64,000 bases of DNA, from positions 2,294,001-2,358,000 of the forward strand of contig OZ059894.1 in assembly GCA_964057225.1 (NCBI GenBank), given 5' to 3'. Below, in pieces: positions 1 to 10,529 of the stretch; the first letter of the stretch is position 1; each line of letters begins with the position of its first letter. The translations under genes were made by a program, and so were the position numbers. Source of the stretch: Auanema rhodensis (Eukaryota; Nematoda; Chromadorea; Rhabditida; Rhabditidae). The notes beneath the pieces were generated by a model. That model saw nothing but the letters and a program-made list of their open reading frames with translations, was not told the DNA's origin and did no database searches.

Positions 1-56
1 GAGAAACGCTTAATACAAAAATTAGTTATGATCGTTTGAAAAATGATGCATTAGTG

Positions 57-86
57 TATGTTGAGTTTCCATGTACACTCAACATA
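57..86. repeat. Monomer hairpin 1: TATGTTGAG / CTCAACATA
   Basis: In monomer 1 the arms 57-65 and 78-86 are perfect 9-bp reverse complements around a 12-base loop. The same element sits at this offset in every monomer. Monomers reading AACATTGC instead of AACATAGC or AACATATC keep 8 bp. Some subfamilies weaken it: TATTGAG (G60A) and ACAATC (C78A) each put one mismatch in the stem. The ACGCTC form changes only the loop. It could extrude as a cruciform, act as a protein site, or fold in a transcript; no function can be read from sequence. Confidence 0.75.
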
Positions 87-112
87 TCTTCCAAAAACAT
101 TTTGACAAAAAT

Positions 113-124
113 TTTTTCGAAAAA
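113..124. repeat. Monomer palindrome TTTTTCGAAAAA
   Basis: This 12-bp perfect palindrome is embedded in a longer A/T-rich dyad: a T6 run before CG and an A5 run after it, flanked by A and T runs that pair again if one T is bulged. It is present in most monomers. The CGAGAAAT subfamily (A121G, for example at 352, 2458, 23515 and 36502) breaks it. Runs of A and T on both sides probably bend the DNA. No function is assigned. Confidence 0.7.
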
Positions 125-274
125 TTTCAGAATAATTTAGCAAAAAGTAGATGTTTTTAGATTTCTTTTCTCAAGGCAAAGACGATGGACAATGTTATTC
201 AACGAAAAAATTAATTCTTCAGGGTGAAAATCGAGGATATAAGTAAGAACATATATCAGTTGATATCTCGGTGC

Positions 275-325
275 ATTTTTAAGCTAGCGCAAATCTGATA
301 ACACAGATCGACGCAGCTTAAAAAT
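275..325. repeat. Monomer compound inverted repeat, 11-bp arms
   Basis: The arms ATTTTTAAGCT (275-285) and AGCTTAAAAAT (315-325) are perfect reverse complements. Inside them GCG (287-289) can pair with CGC (312-314) beside one bulged A, and ATCTG (293-297) pairs with CAGAT (304-308) around the loop ATAACA. The whole would form a long, nearly continuous hairpin in DNA or RNA. The left arm contains the NheI palindrome GCTAGC at 283-288. Recurrent variants inside it are A320G, T308C and G297A; each puts one mismatch in a stem, and A320G would still allow a U-G wobble in RNA. The element recurs in every full monomer and is the most conserved part of the unit. Confidence 0.8.
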
Positions 326-3300
326 CCGCATCAAATGCACTATACTACATTGAGAAACGTTCAATACAAAAATTAGTTATGATCGTTTGAAAAATGATGA
401 ATTAGTGTATGTTGAGTTTCCATGTACACTCAACATTGCTTCCAAAAACATTTTGACAAAAATTTTTTCGAGAAATTTCAAAATAATTTAGCAAAAAGTA
501 GATGTTTTTAGATTCCTTTTTTCAAGGCGAAGACGATGGACATTGTTATTCAACGAAAAAATTAATTCTTCAGGGTGAAAATCGAGGATATAAGTGTGAA
601 CTTATATCAGTTGATATCTCGGTGCATTTTTAAGCTAGCGCAAATCTGATAACACAGATCGACGCAGCTTAAAAATCCGCATCGAATGCACTATACTACA
701 TTGAGAAACGCTTAATACAAAAATTAGTTATGATCGTTTGAAAAATGATGCATTAGTGTATGTTGAGTTTCCATGTACACTCAACATTGCTTCCAAAAAC
801 ATTTTGACAAAAATTTTTTCGAAAAATTTCGAAATAATTTAGCAAAAAGTAGATGTTTTTAGATTCCTTTTTTCAAGGCAAAGACGATGGACATTGTTAT
901 TCAACGAAAAAATCAATTCTTCAGGGTGAAAATCGAGGATCTAAGTGTGAACTTATATCAGTTGATATCTCGGTGCATTTTTAAGCTAGCGCAAATCTGA
1001 TAACACAGATCGACGCAGCTTAAAAATCCGCATCGAATGCACTATACTACATTGAGAAACGCTCAATACAAAATGTAGTTATGATCGTTTGAAAAATGAT
1101 GCATTAGTGTATGTTGAGTTTCCATGTACACTCAACATTGCTTCCAAAAACATTTTGACAAAAATTTTTTCGAAAAATTTCAAAATAATTTAGCAAGAAG
1201 TAGATGTTTTTAGATTCCTTTTTTCAAGGCAAAGACGATGGACAATGTTATTCAACGAAAAAATAATTTCTTCAGGGTGAAAATCGAGGATATAAGTGTG
1301 AACTTATATCAGTTGATATCTCGGTGCATTTTTAAGCTAGCGCAAATCTGATAACACAGATCGACGCAGCTTAAAAATCCGCATCGAATGCACTATACTA
1401 CATTGAGGAACGCTTAATACAAAAATTAGTTATGATCGTTTGAAAAATAATGCATTAGTGTATGTTGAGTTTCCATGTACACTCAACATAGCTTCCAAAA
1501 ACATTTTGACAAAAATTTTTTCGAAAAATTTCAAAATAATTTAGCGAAAAGTAGATGTTTTTAGATTCCTTTTTTCAAGGCAAAGACGATGGACATTGTT
1601 ATTCAACGAAAAAATCAATTCTTCAGGGTGAAAATCGAGGATCTAAGTGTGAACTTATATCAGTTGATATCTCGGTGCATTTTTAAGCTAGCGCAAATCT
1701 GATAACACAGATCGACGCAGCTTAAAAATCCGCATCGAATGCACTATACTACATTGAGGAACGCTTAATACAAAAATTAGTTATGATCGTTTGAAAAATA
1801 ATGCATTAGTGTATGTTGAGTTTCCATGTACACTCAACATAGCTTCCAAAAACATTTTGACAAAAATTTTTTCGAAAAATTTCAAAATAATTTAGCGAAA
1901 AGTAGATGTTTTTAGATTCCTTTTTTCAAGGCAAAGACGATGGACATTGTTATTCAACGAAAAAATCAATTCTTCAGGGTGAAAATCGAGGATCTAAGTG
2001 TGAACTTATATCAGTTGATATCTCGGTGCATTTTTAAGCTAGCGCAAATCTGATAACACAGATCGACGCAGCTTAAAAATCCGCATCGAATGCACTATAC
2101 TACATTGAGAAACGCTTAATACAAAAATTAGTTATGATCGTTTGAAAAATGATGCATTAGTGTATGTTGAGTTTCCATGTACACTCAACATATCTTCCAA
2201 AAACATTTTGACAAAAATTTTTTCGAAAAATTTCAGAATAATTTAGCAAAAAGTAGATGTTTTTAGATTTCTTTTCTCAAGGCAAAGACGATGGACAATG
2301 TTATTCAACGAAAAAATTAATTCTTCAGGGTGAAAATCGAGGATATAAGTAAGAACATATATCAGTTGATATCTCGGTGCATTTTTAAGCTAGCGCAAAT
2401 CTGATAACACAGATCGACGCAGCTTAAAAATCCGCATCAAATGCACTATACTACATTGAGAAACGTTCAATACAAAAATTAGTTATGATCGTTTGAAAAA
2501 TGATGAATTAGTGTATGTTGAGTTTCCATGTACACTCAACATTGCTTCCAAAAACATTTTGACAAAAATTTTTTCGAGAAATTTCAAAATAATTTAGCAA
2601 AAAGTAGATGTTTTTAGATTCCTTTTTTCAAGGCGAAGACGATGGACATTGTTATTCAACGAAAAAATTAATTCTTCAGGGTGAAAATCGAGGATATAAG
2701 TGTGAACTTATATCAGTTGATATCTCGGTGCATTTTTAAGCTAGCGCAAATCTGATAACACAGATCGACGCAGCTTAAAAATCCGCATCGAATGCACTAT
2801 ACTACATTGAGAAACGCTTAATACAAAAATTAGTTATGATCGTTTGAAAAATGATGCATTAGTGTATGTTGAGTTTCCATGTACACTCAACATTGCTTCC
2901 AAAAACATTTTGACAAAAATTTTTTCGAAAAATTTCGAAATAATTTAGCAAAAAGTAGATGTTTTTAGATTCCTTTTTTCAAGGCAAAGACGATGGACAT
3001 TGTTATTCAACGAAAAAATCAATTCTTCAGGGTGAAAATCGAGGATCTAAGTGTGAACTTATATCAGTTGATATCTCGGTGCATTTTTAAGCTAGCGCAA
3101 ATCTGATAACACAGATCGACGCAGCTTAAAAATCCGCATCGAATGCACTATACTACATTGAGAAACGCTCAATACAAAATGTAGTTATGATCGTTTGAAA
3201 AATGATGCATTAGTGTATGTTGAGTTTCCATGTACACTCAACATTGCTTCCAAAAACATTTTGACAAAAATTTTTTCGAAAAATTTCAAAATAATTTAGC

Positions 3301-5616
3301 AAGAAGTAGATGTTTTTAGATTCCTTTTTTCAAGGCAAAGACGATGGACAATGTTATTCAACGAAAAAATAATTTCTTCAGGGTGAAAATCGAGGATATA
3401 AGTGTGAACTTATATCAGTTGATATCTCGGTGCATTTTTAAGCTAGCGCAAATCTGATAACACAGATCGACGCAGCTTAAAAATCCGCATCAAATGCACT
3501 ATACTACATTGAGAAACGTTCAATACAAAAATTAGTTATGATCGTTTGAAAAATGATGAATTAGTGTATGTTGAGTTTCCATGTACACTCAACATTGCTT
3601 CCAAAAACATTTTGACAAAAATTTTTTCGAGAAATTTCAAAATAATTTAGCAAAAAGTAGATGTTTTTAGATTCCTTTTTTCAAGGCGAAGACGATGGAC
3701 ATTGTTATTCAACGAAAAAATTAATTCTTCAGGGTGAAAATCGAGGATATAAGTGTGAACTTATATCAGTTGATATCTCGGTGCATTTTTAAGCTAGCGC
3801 AAATCTGATAACACAGATCGACGCAGCTTAAAAATCCGCATCGAATGCACTATACTACATTGAGAAACGCTTAATACAAAAATTAGTTATGATCGTTTGA
3901 AAAATGATGCATTAGTGTATGTTGAGTTTCCATGTACACTCAACATTGCTTCCAAAAACATTTTGACAAAAATTTTTTCGAAAAATTTCGAAATAATTTA
4001 GCAAAAAGTAGATGTTTTTAGATTCCTTTTTTCAAGGCAAAGACGATGGACATTGTTATTCAACGAAAAAATCAATTCTTCAGGGTGAAAATCGAGGATC
4101 TAAGTGTGAACTTATATCAGTTGATATCTCGGTGCATTTTTAAGCTAGCGCAAATCTGATAACACAGATCGACGCAGCTTAAAAATCCGCATCGAATGCA
4201 CTATACTACATTGAGAAACGCTCAATACAAAATGTAGTTATGATCGTTTGAAAAATGATGCATTAGTGTATGTTGAGTTTCCATGTACACTCAACATTGC
4301 TTCCAAAAACATTTTGACAAAAATTTTTTCGAAAAATTTCAAAATAATTTAGCAAGAAGTAGATGTTTTTAGATTCCTTTTTTCAAGGCAAAGACGATGG
4401 ACAATGTTATTCAACGAAAAAATAATTTCTTCAGGGTGAAAATCGAGGATATAAGTGTGAACTTATATCAGTTGATATCTCGGTGCATTTTTAAGCTAGC
4501 GCAAATCTGATAACACAGATCGACGCAGCTTAAAAATCCGCATCGAATGCACTATACTACATTGAGGAACGCTTAATACAAAAATTAGTTATGATCGTTT
4601 GAAAAATAATGCATTAGTGTATGTTGAGTTTCCATGTACACTCAACATAGCTTCCAAAAACATTTTGACAAAAATTTTTTCGAAAAATTTCGAAATAATT
4701 TAGCGAAAAGTAGATGTTTTTAGATTCCTTTTTTCAAGGCAAAGACGATGGACATTGTTATTCAACGAAAAAATCAATTCTTCAGGGTGAAAATCGAGGA
4801 TCTAAGTGTGAACTTATATCAGTTGATATCTCGGTGCATTTTTAAGCTAGCGCAAATCTGATAACACAGATCGACGCAGCTTAAAAATCCGCATCGAATG
4901 CACTATACTACATTGAGGAACGCTTAATACAAAAATTAGTTATGATCGTTTGAAAAATAATGCATTAGTGTATGTTGAGTTTCCATGTACACTCAACATA
5001 GCTTCCAAAAACATTTTGACAAAAATTTTTTCGAAAAATTTCAAAATAATTTAGCGAAAAGTAGATGTTTTTAGTTTCCTTTTTTCAAGGCAAAGACGAT
5101 GGACATTGTTATTCAACGAAAAAATCAATTCTTCAGGGTGAAAATCGAGGATCTAAGTGTGAACTTATATCAGTTGATATCTCGGTGCATTTTTAAGCTA
5201 GCGCAAATCTGATAACACAGATCGACGCAGCTTAAAAATCCGCATCGAATGCACTATACTACATTGAGAAACGCTCAATACAAAATGTAGTTATGATCGT
5301 TTGAAAAATGATGCATTAGTGTATGTTGAGTTTCCATGTACACTCAACATTGCTTCCAAAAACATTTTGACAAAAATTTTTTCGAAAAATTTCAAAATAA
5401 TTTAGCAAGAAGTAGATGTTTTTAGATTCCTTTTTTCAAGGCAAAGACGATGGACAATGTTATTCAACGAAAAAATAATTTCTTCAGGGTGAAAATCGAG
5501 GATATAAGTGTGAACTTATATCAGTTGATATCTCGGTGCATTTTTAAGCTAGCGCAAATCTGATAACACAGATCGACGCAGCTTGAAAATCCGCATCGAA
5601 TGCACTATACTACATT

Positions 5617-5966
5617 GAGAAACGCTTAATACAAAAATTAGTTATGATTGTTTGAAAAATGATGCATTAGTGTATGTTGAGTTTCCATGTACACTCAACA
5701 TAGCTTCCAAAAACATTTTGACAAAAATTTTTTCGAAAAATTTCAAAATAATTTAGCGAAAAGTAGATGTTTTTAGATTCCTTTTTCAAGGCAAAGACGA
5801 TGGACAATGTTATTCAACGAAAAAATTAATTCTTCAGGGTGAAAATCGAGGATATAAGTGTGAACTTATATCAGTTGATATCTCGGTGCATTTTTAAGCT
5901 AGCGCAAATCTGATAACACAGATCGACGCAGCTTGAAAATCCGCATCGAATGCACTATACTACATT
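5617..5966. repeat. 350-bp monomer with shortened T run (first)
   Basis: This monomer reads GATTCCTTTTTCAAGG, one T fewer than the usual GATTCCTTTTTTCAAGG. It is one of only three length variants in the window. It carries GATTGTTTG, AACATAGC and GCGAAAAG. It is part of HOR copy 1 and is repeated unchanged 5615 bp downstream. Confidence 0.93.
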
Positions 5967-8900
5967 GAGAAACGCTTAATACAAAAATTAGTTATGATTG
6001 TTTGAAAAATGATGCATTAGTGTATGTTGAGTTTCCATGTACGCTCAACATTGCTTCCAAAAACATTTTGACAAAAATTTTTTCGAAAAATTTCAAAATA
6101 ATTTAGCAAAAAGTAGATGTTTTTAGATTCCTTTTTTCAAGGCAAAGACGATGGACAATGTTATTCAACGAAAAAATTAATTCTTCAGGGTGAAAATCGA
6201 GGATATAAGTGTGAACTTATATCAGTTGAGATCTCGGTGCATTTTTAAGCTAGCGCAAATCTGATAACACAGATCGACGCAGCTTAAAAATCCGCATCGA
6301 ATGCACTATACTACATTGAAGAACGCTTAATACAAAAATTAGTTATGATCGTTTGAAAAATAATGCATTAGTGTATGTTGAGTTTCCATGTACGCTCAAC
6401 ATTGCTTCCAAAAACATTTTGACAAAAATTTTTTCGAAAAATTTCAAAATAATTTAGCAAAAAGTAGATGTTTTTAGATTCCTTTTTTCAAGGCAAAGAC
6501 GATGGACAATGTTATTCAACGAAAAAATTAATTCTTCAGGGTGAAAATCGAGGATATAAGTGTGAACTTATATCAGTTGAGATCTCGGTGCATTTTTAAG
6601 CTAGCGCAAATCTGATAACACAGATCGACGCAGCTTAAAAATCCGCATCGAATGCACTATACTACATTGAAGAACGCTTAATACAAAAATTAGTTATGAT
6701 CGTTTGAAAAATAATGCATTAGTGTATGTTGAGTTTCCATGTACACTCAACATAGCTTCCAAAAACATTTTGACAAAAATTTTTTCGAAAAATTTCAGAA
6801 TAATTTAGCAAAAAGTAGATGTTTTTAGATTTCTTTTCTCAAGGCAAAGACGATGGACAATGTTATTCAACGAAAAAATTAATTCTTCAGGGTGAAAATC
6901 GAGGATATAAGTGTGAACTTATATCAATTGATATCTCGGTGCATTTTTAAGCTAGCGCAAATCTGATAACACAGATCGACGCAGCTTGAAAATCCGCATC
7001 GAATGCACTATACTACATTGAGAAACGCTTAATACAAAAATTAGTTATGATTGTTTGAAAAATGATGCATTAGTGTATGTTGAGTTTCCATGTACGCTCA
7101 ACATTGCTTCCAAAAGCATTTTGACAAAAATTTTTTCGAAAAATTTCAAAATAATTTAGCAAAAAGTAGATGTTTTTAAATTTCTTTTCTCAAGGCAAAG
7201 ACGATGGACAATGTTATTCAACGAAAAAATTAATTCTTCAGGGTGAAAATCGAGGATATAAGTAAGAACATATATCAGTTGATATCTCGGTGCATTTTTA
7301 AGCTAGCGCAAATCTGATAACACAGACCGACGCAGCTTAAAAATCCGCATCGAATGCACTATTCTACATTAAGAAACGCTCAATACAAAAATTAGTTATG
7401 ATCGTTTGAAAAATGATGCATTAGTGTATGTTGAGTTTCCATGTACAATCAACATTGCTTCCAAAAACATTTTGACAAAAATTTTTTCGAAAAATTTCAA
7501 AATAATTTAGCAAAAAGTAGATGTTTTTAAATTTCTTTTCTCAAGGCAAAGACGATGGACAATGTTATTCAACGAAAAAATTAATTCTTCAGGGTGAAAA
7601 TCGAGGATATAAGTGTGAACTTATATCAGTTGATATCTCGGTGCATTTTTAAGCTAGCGCAAATCTGATAACACAGACCGACGCAGCTTAAAAATCCGCA
7701 TCGAATGCACTATTCTACATTAAGAAACGCTCAATACAAAAATTAGTTATGATCGTTTGAAAAATGATGCATTAGTGTATGTTGAGTTTCCATGTACAAT
7801 CAACATTGCTTCCAAAAACATTTTGACAAAAATTTTTTCGAAAAATTTCAAAATAATTTAGCAAAAAGTAGATGTTTTCAGATTTTTTTTTTCAAGGCAA
7901 AGACCATGGACAATGTTATTCAACGAAAAAATTAATTCTTCAGGGTGAAAATCGAGGATATAAGTGTGAACTTATATCAGTTGATATCTCGGTGCATTTT
8001 TAAGCTAGCGCAAATCTGATAACACAGATCGACGCAGCTTAAAAATCCGCATCGAATGCACTATACTACATTGAAAAACGCTTAATAAAAAAATTAGTTA
8101 TGATGGTTTGAAAAATGATGCATTAGTGTATATTGAGTTTCCATGTACACTCAACATTGCTTCCAAAAACATTTTGACAAAAATTTTTTCGAAAAATTTC
8201 AGAATAATTTAGCAAAAAGTAGATGTTTTTAGATTTCTTTTCTCAAGGCAAAGACGATGGACAATGTTATTCAACGAAAAAATTAATTCTTCAGGGTGAA
8301 AATCGAGGATATAAGTAAGAACATATATCAGTTGATATCTCGGTGCATTTTTAAGCTAGCGCAAATCTGATAACACAGATCGACGCAGCTTAAAAATCCG
8401 CATCAAATGCACTATACTACATTGAGAAACGTTCAATACAAAAATTAGTTATGATCGTTTGAAAAATGATGAATTAGTGTATGTTGAGTTTCCATGTACA
8501 CTCAACATTGCTTCCAAAAACATTTTGACAAAAATTTTTTCGAAATATTTCAAAATAATTTAGCAAAAAGTAGATGTTTTTAGATTCCTTTTTTCAAGGC
8601 AAAGACGATGGACAATGTTTTTCAACGAAAAAATTAATTCTTCAGGGTGAAAATCGAGGATATAAGTGTGAACTTATATCAGTTGATATCTCGGTGCATT
8701 TTTAAGCTAGCGCAAATCTGATAACACAGATCGACGCAGCTTAAAAATCCGCATCGAATGCACTATACTACATTGAGAAACGCTTAATACAAAAATTAGT
8801 TATGATCGTTTGAAAAATGATGCATTAGTGTATGTTGAGTTTCCATGTACACTCAACATATCTTCCAAAAACATTTTGACAAAAATTTTTTCGAAAAATT

Positions 8901-10178
8901 TCAGGATAATTTAGCAAAAAGTAGATGTTTTTAGATTTCTTTTCTTAAGGCAAAGACGATGGACAATGTTATTCAACGAAAAAATTAATTCTTCAGGGTG
9001 AAAATCGAGGATATAAGTGTGAACTTATATCAGTTGATATCTCGGTGCATTTTTAAGCTAGCGCAAATCTGATAACACAGATCGACGCAGCTTAAAAATC
9101 CGCATCGAATGCACTATACTACATTGAGAAACGCTCAATACAAAATGTAGTTATGATCGTTTGAAAAATGATGCATTAGTGTATGTTGAGTTTCCATGTA
9201 CACTCAACATTGCTTCCAAAAACATTTTGACAAAAATTTTTTCGAAAAATTTCAAAATAATTTAGCAAGAAGTAGATGTTTTTAGATTCCTTTTTTCAAG
9301 GCAAAGACGATGGACAATGTTATTCAACGAAAAAATAATTTCTTCAGGGTGAAAATCGAGGATATAAGTGTGAACTTATATCAGTTGATATCTCGGTGCA
9401 TTTTTAAGCTAGCGCAAATCTGATAACACAGATCGACGCAGCTTAAAAATCCGCATCGAATGCACTATACTACATTGAGGAACGCTTAATACAAAAATTA
9501 GTTATGATCGTTTGAAAAATAATGCATTAGTGTATGTTGAGTTTCCATGTACACTCAACATAGCTTCCAAAAACATTTTGACAAAAATTTTTTCGAAAAA
9601 TTTCAAAATAATTTAGCGAAAAGTAGATGTTTTTAGATTCCTTTTTTCAAGGCAAAGACGATGGACATTGTTATTCAACGAAAAAATCAATTCTTCAGGG
9701 TGAAAATCGAGGATCTAAGTGTGAACTTATATCAGTTGATATCTCGGTGCATTTTTAAGCTAGCGCAAATCTGATAACACAGATCGACGCAGCTTAAAAA
9801 TCCGCATCGAATGCACTATACTACATTGAGGAACGCTTAATACAAAAATTAGTTATGATCGTTTGAAAAATAATGCATTAGTGTATGTTGAGTTTCCATG
9901 TACACTCAACATAGCTTCCAAAAATATTTTGACAAAAATTTTTTCGAAAAATTTCAAAATAATTTAGCGAAAAGTAGATGTTTTTAGATTCCTTTTTTCA
10001 AGGCAAAGACGATGGACATTGTTATTCAACGAAAAAATCAATTCTTCAGGGTGAAAATCGAGGATCTAAGTGTGAACTTATATCAGTTGATATCTCGGTG
10101 CATTTTTAAGCTAGCGCAAATCTGATAACACAGATCGACGCAGCTTAAAAATCCGCATCGAATGCACTATACTACATT

Positions 10179-10529
10179 GAGAAACGCTCAATACAAAATG
10201 TAGTTATGATCGTTTGAAAAATGATGCATTAGTGTATGTTGAGTTTCCATGTACACTCAACATTGCTTCCAAAAACATTTTGACAAAAATTTTTTCGAAA
10301 AATTTCAAAATAATTTAGCGAAAAGTAGATGTTTTTAGTTTCCTTTTTTCAAGGCAAAGACGATGGACATTGTTATTCAACGAAAAAATCAATTCTTCAG
10401 GGTGAAAATCGAGGATCTAAGTGTGAACTTATATCAGTTGATATCTCGGTGCATTTTTAAGCTAGCGCAAATCTGATAACACAGATCGACGCAGCTTAAA
10501 AATCCGCATCGAATGCACTATACTACATT
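10179..10529. repeat. Chimeric monomer, AAATGTAG front and GATCTAAG back
   Basis: The start (GAGAAACGCTC, AAATGTAG, GATGCATT, ATTGCTTCC) is of the AGCAAGAAG family seen at 9126 and 10881. From AGCGAAAAG onward (AGTTTCC, ACATTG, TCAATTC, GATCTAAG) it is identical in state to the following monomer, 10530. The switch lies between about 10264 and 10320, over the central A/T-rich palindrome. HOR copy 2 has no equivalent at this place. Confidence 0.85.

Larger units (their letters stand above)
1..351. repeat. Reference satellite monomer (phase used in this annotation)
   Basis: This is the first complete monomer, with the phase set to begin at GAGAAACG. Recurring variable sites, in monomer coordinates, are 3-6, 9, 11, 16, 21-22, 33 (C/T/G), 45, 49, 60, 77-78, 86-87, 90, 121, 129-130, 142-144, the T-rich tract near 159-171, the G/A near 184, the A/T near 193, 211-218, the block near 236-255, 264 (T/G), 297 (G/A), 308 (T/C), 320 (A/G), 333 (G/A) and 349 (A/T). 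Length is almost invariant although the unit has many A and T runs. No reading frame through it is open for long: stops occur in all six frames in the common forms. This copy recurs almost unchanged at 2107-2457. Confidence 0.95.
1..4914. repeat. Satellite block A: nested 6-mer and 3-mer duplications
   Basis: Fourteen 351-bp monomers start at 1, 352, 703 and every 351 bases to 4564. Monomers at 1, 352, 703 and 1054 recur in the same order at 2107, 2458, 2809 and 3160 (period 2106 bp, six monomers), sharing private states such as ATATCTTCC, CGAGAAATTT with GGCGAAG, and AAATGTAG with AGCAAGAAG. The triplet 2458-3510 then repeats as 3511-4563 (period 1053 bp). Monomers 1405 and 1756 are an almost identical GAGGAACG pair. 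The last unit of the second copy ends in CATCAAATG where the first copy has CATCGAATG, which marks the unequal-exchange junction. Confidence 0.88.
4915..10529. repeat. 16-monomer higher-order repeat, copy 1 (5615 bp)
   Basis: Sixteen monomers start at 4915, 5266, 5617, 5967, 6318, 6669, 7020, 7371, 7722, 8073, 8424, 8775, 9126, 9477, 9828 and 10179. Fifteen of these are matched in order by copy 2 at an offset of 5615 bp (4915-10178 against 10530-15793). Shared rare markers include the 350-bp monomer, CAATTG near 6925, AAAAGCATT in the 7020 monomer, AGACCATGG in the 7722 monomer, CGAAATATTTC and TGTTTTTCAAC in the 8424 monomer, CAGGATAAT in the 8775 monomer, and AAAATATTTT in the 9828 monomer. 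The last monomer, 10179, is a chimera and is not matched in copy 2. High identity implies recent duplication. Confidence 0.9.

Noticed and set aside
102-136. Bacterial promoter-like TTGACA with a downstream AATAAT
   Set aside because: The spacing between the two hexamers is about 23 bases, too long for a sigma-70 promoter. The sequence lies in an AT-rich eukaryotic-type satellite, repeats in every monomer and has no gene downstream.
195-212. CENP-B box-like match on the minus strand (TTCGTTGAATAA)
   Set aside because: It matches the TTCG and the first bases after it of the 17-bp CENP-B box, but the required CGGG near the other end is replaced by ACAT. The match is too weak to call a CENP-B site.
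293-308. Hammerhead ribozyme core (CTGATAA resembling CTGANGA)
   Set aside because: Some satellites encode hammerheads, so I looked. The conserved G of CUGANGA is A here, no proper stem II and GAAA core follow, and the bases instead form the inner stem of the inverted repeat.
1-351. Match to a named satellite such as the Drosophila 1.688 family or primate alpha satellite
   Set aside because: The length is near that of the 359-bp family and about twice the 171-bp alpha monomer, but I do not recognise the sequence as either. A search of Repbase/Dfam and GenBank with one monomer would decide; a full-length match would name the species group.
1-5616. CRISPR-like or bacterial direct repeat array
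   Set aside because: Repeats are 351 bp, directly abutting, without unique spacers or cas genes. This is satellite structure, not CRISPR.
8073-8100. AATAAA polyadenylation signal in the TAATAAAA subfamily
   Set aside because: The hexamer comes from a single C16A change in an A-rich context and has no upstream transcript unit or downstream element. It is probably fortuitous.
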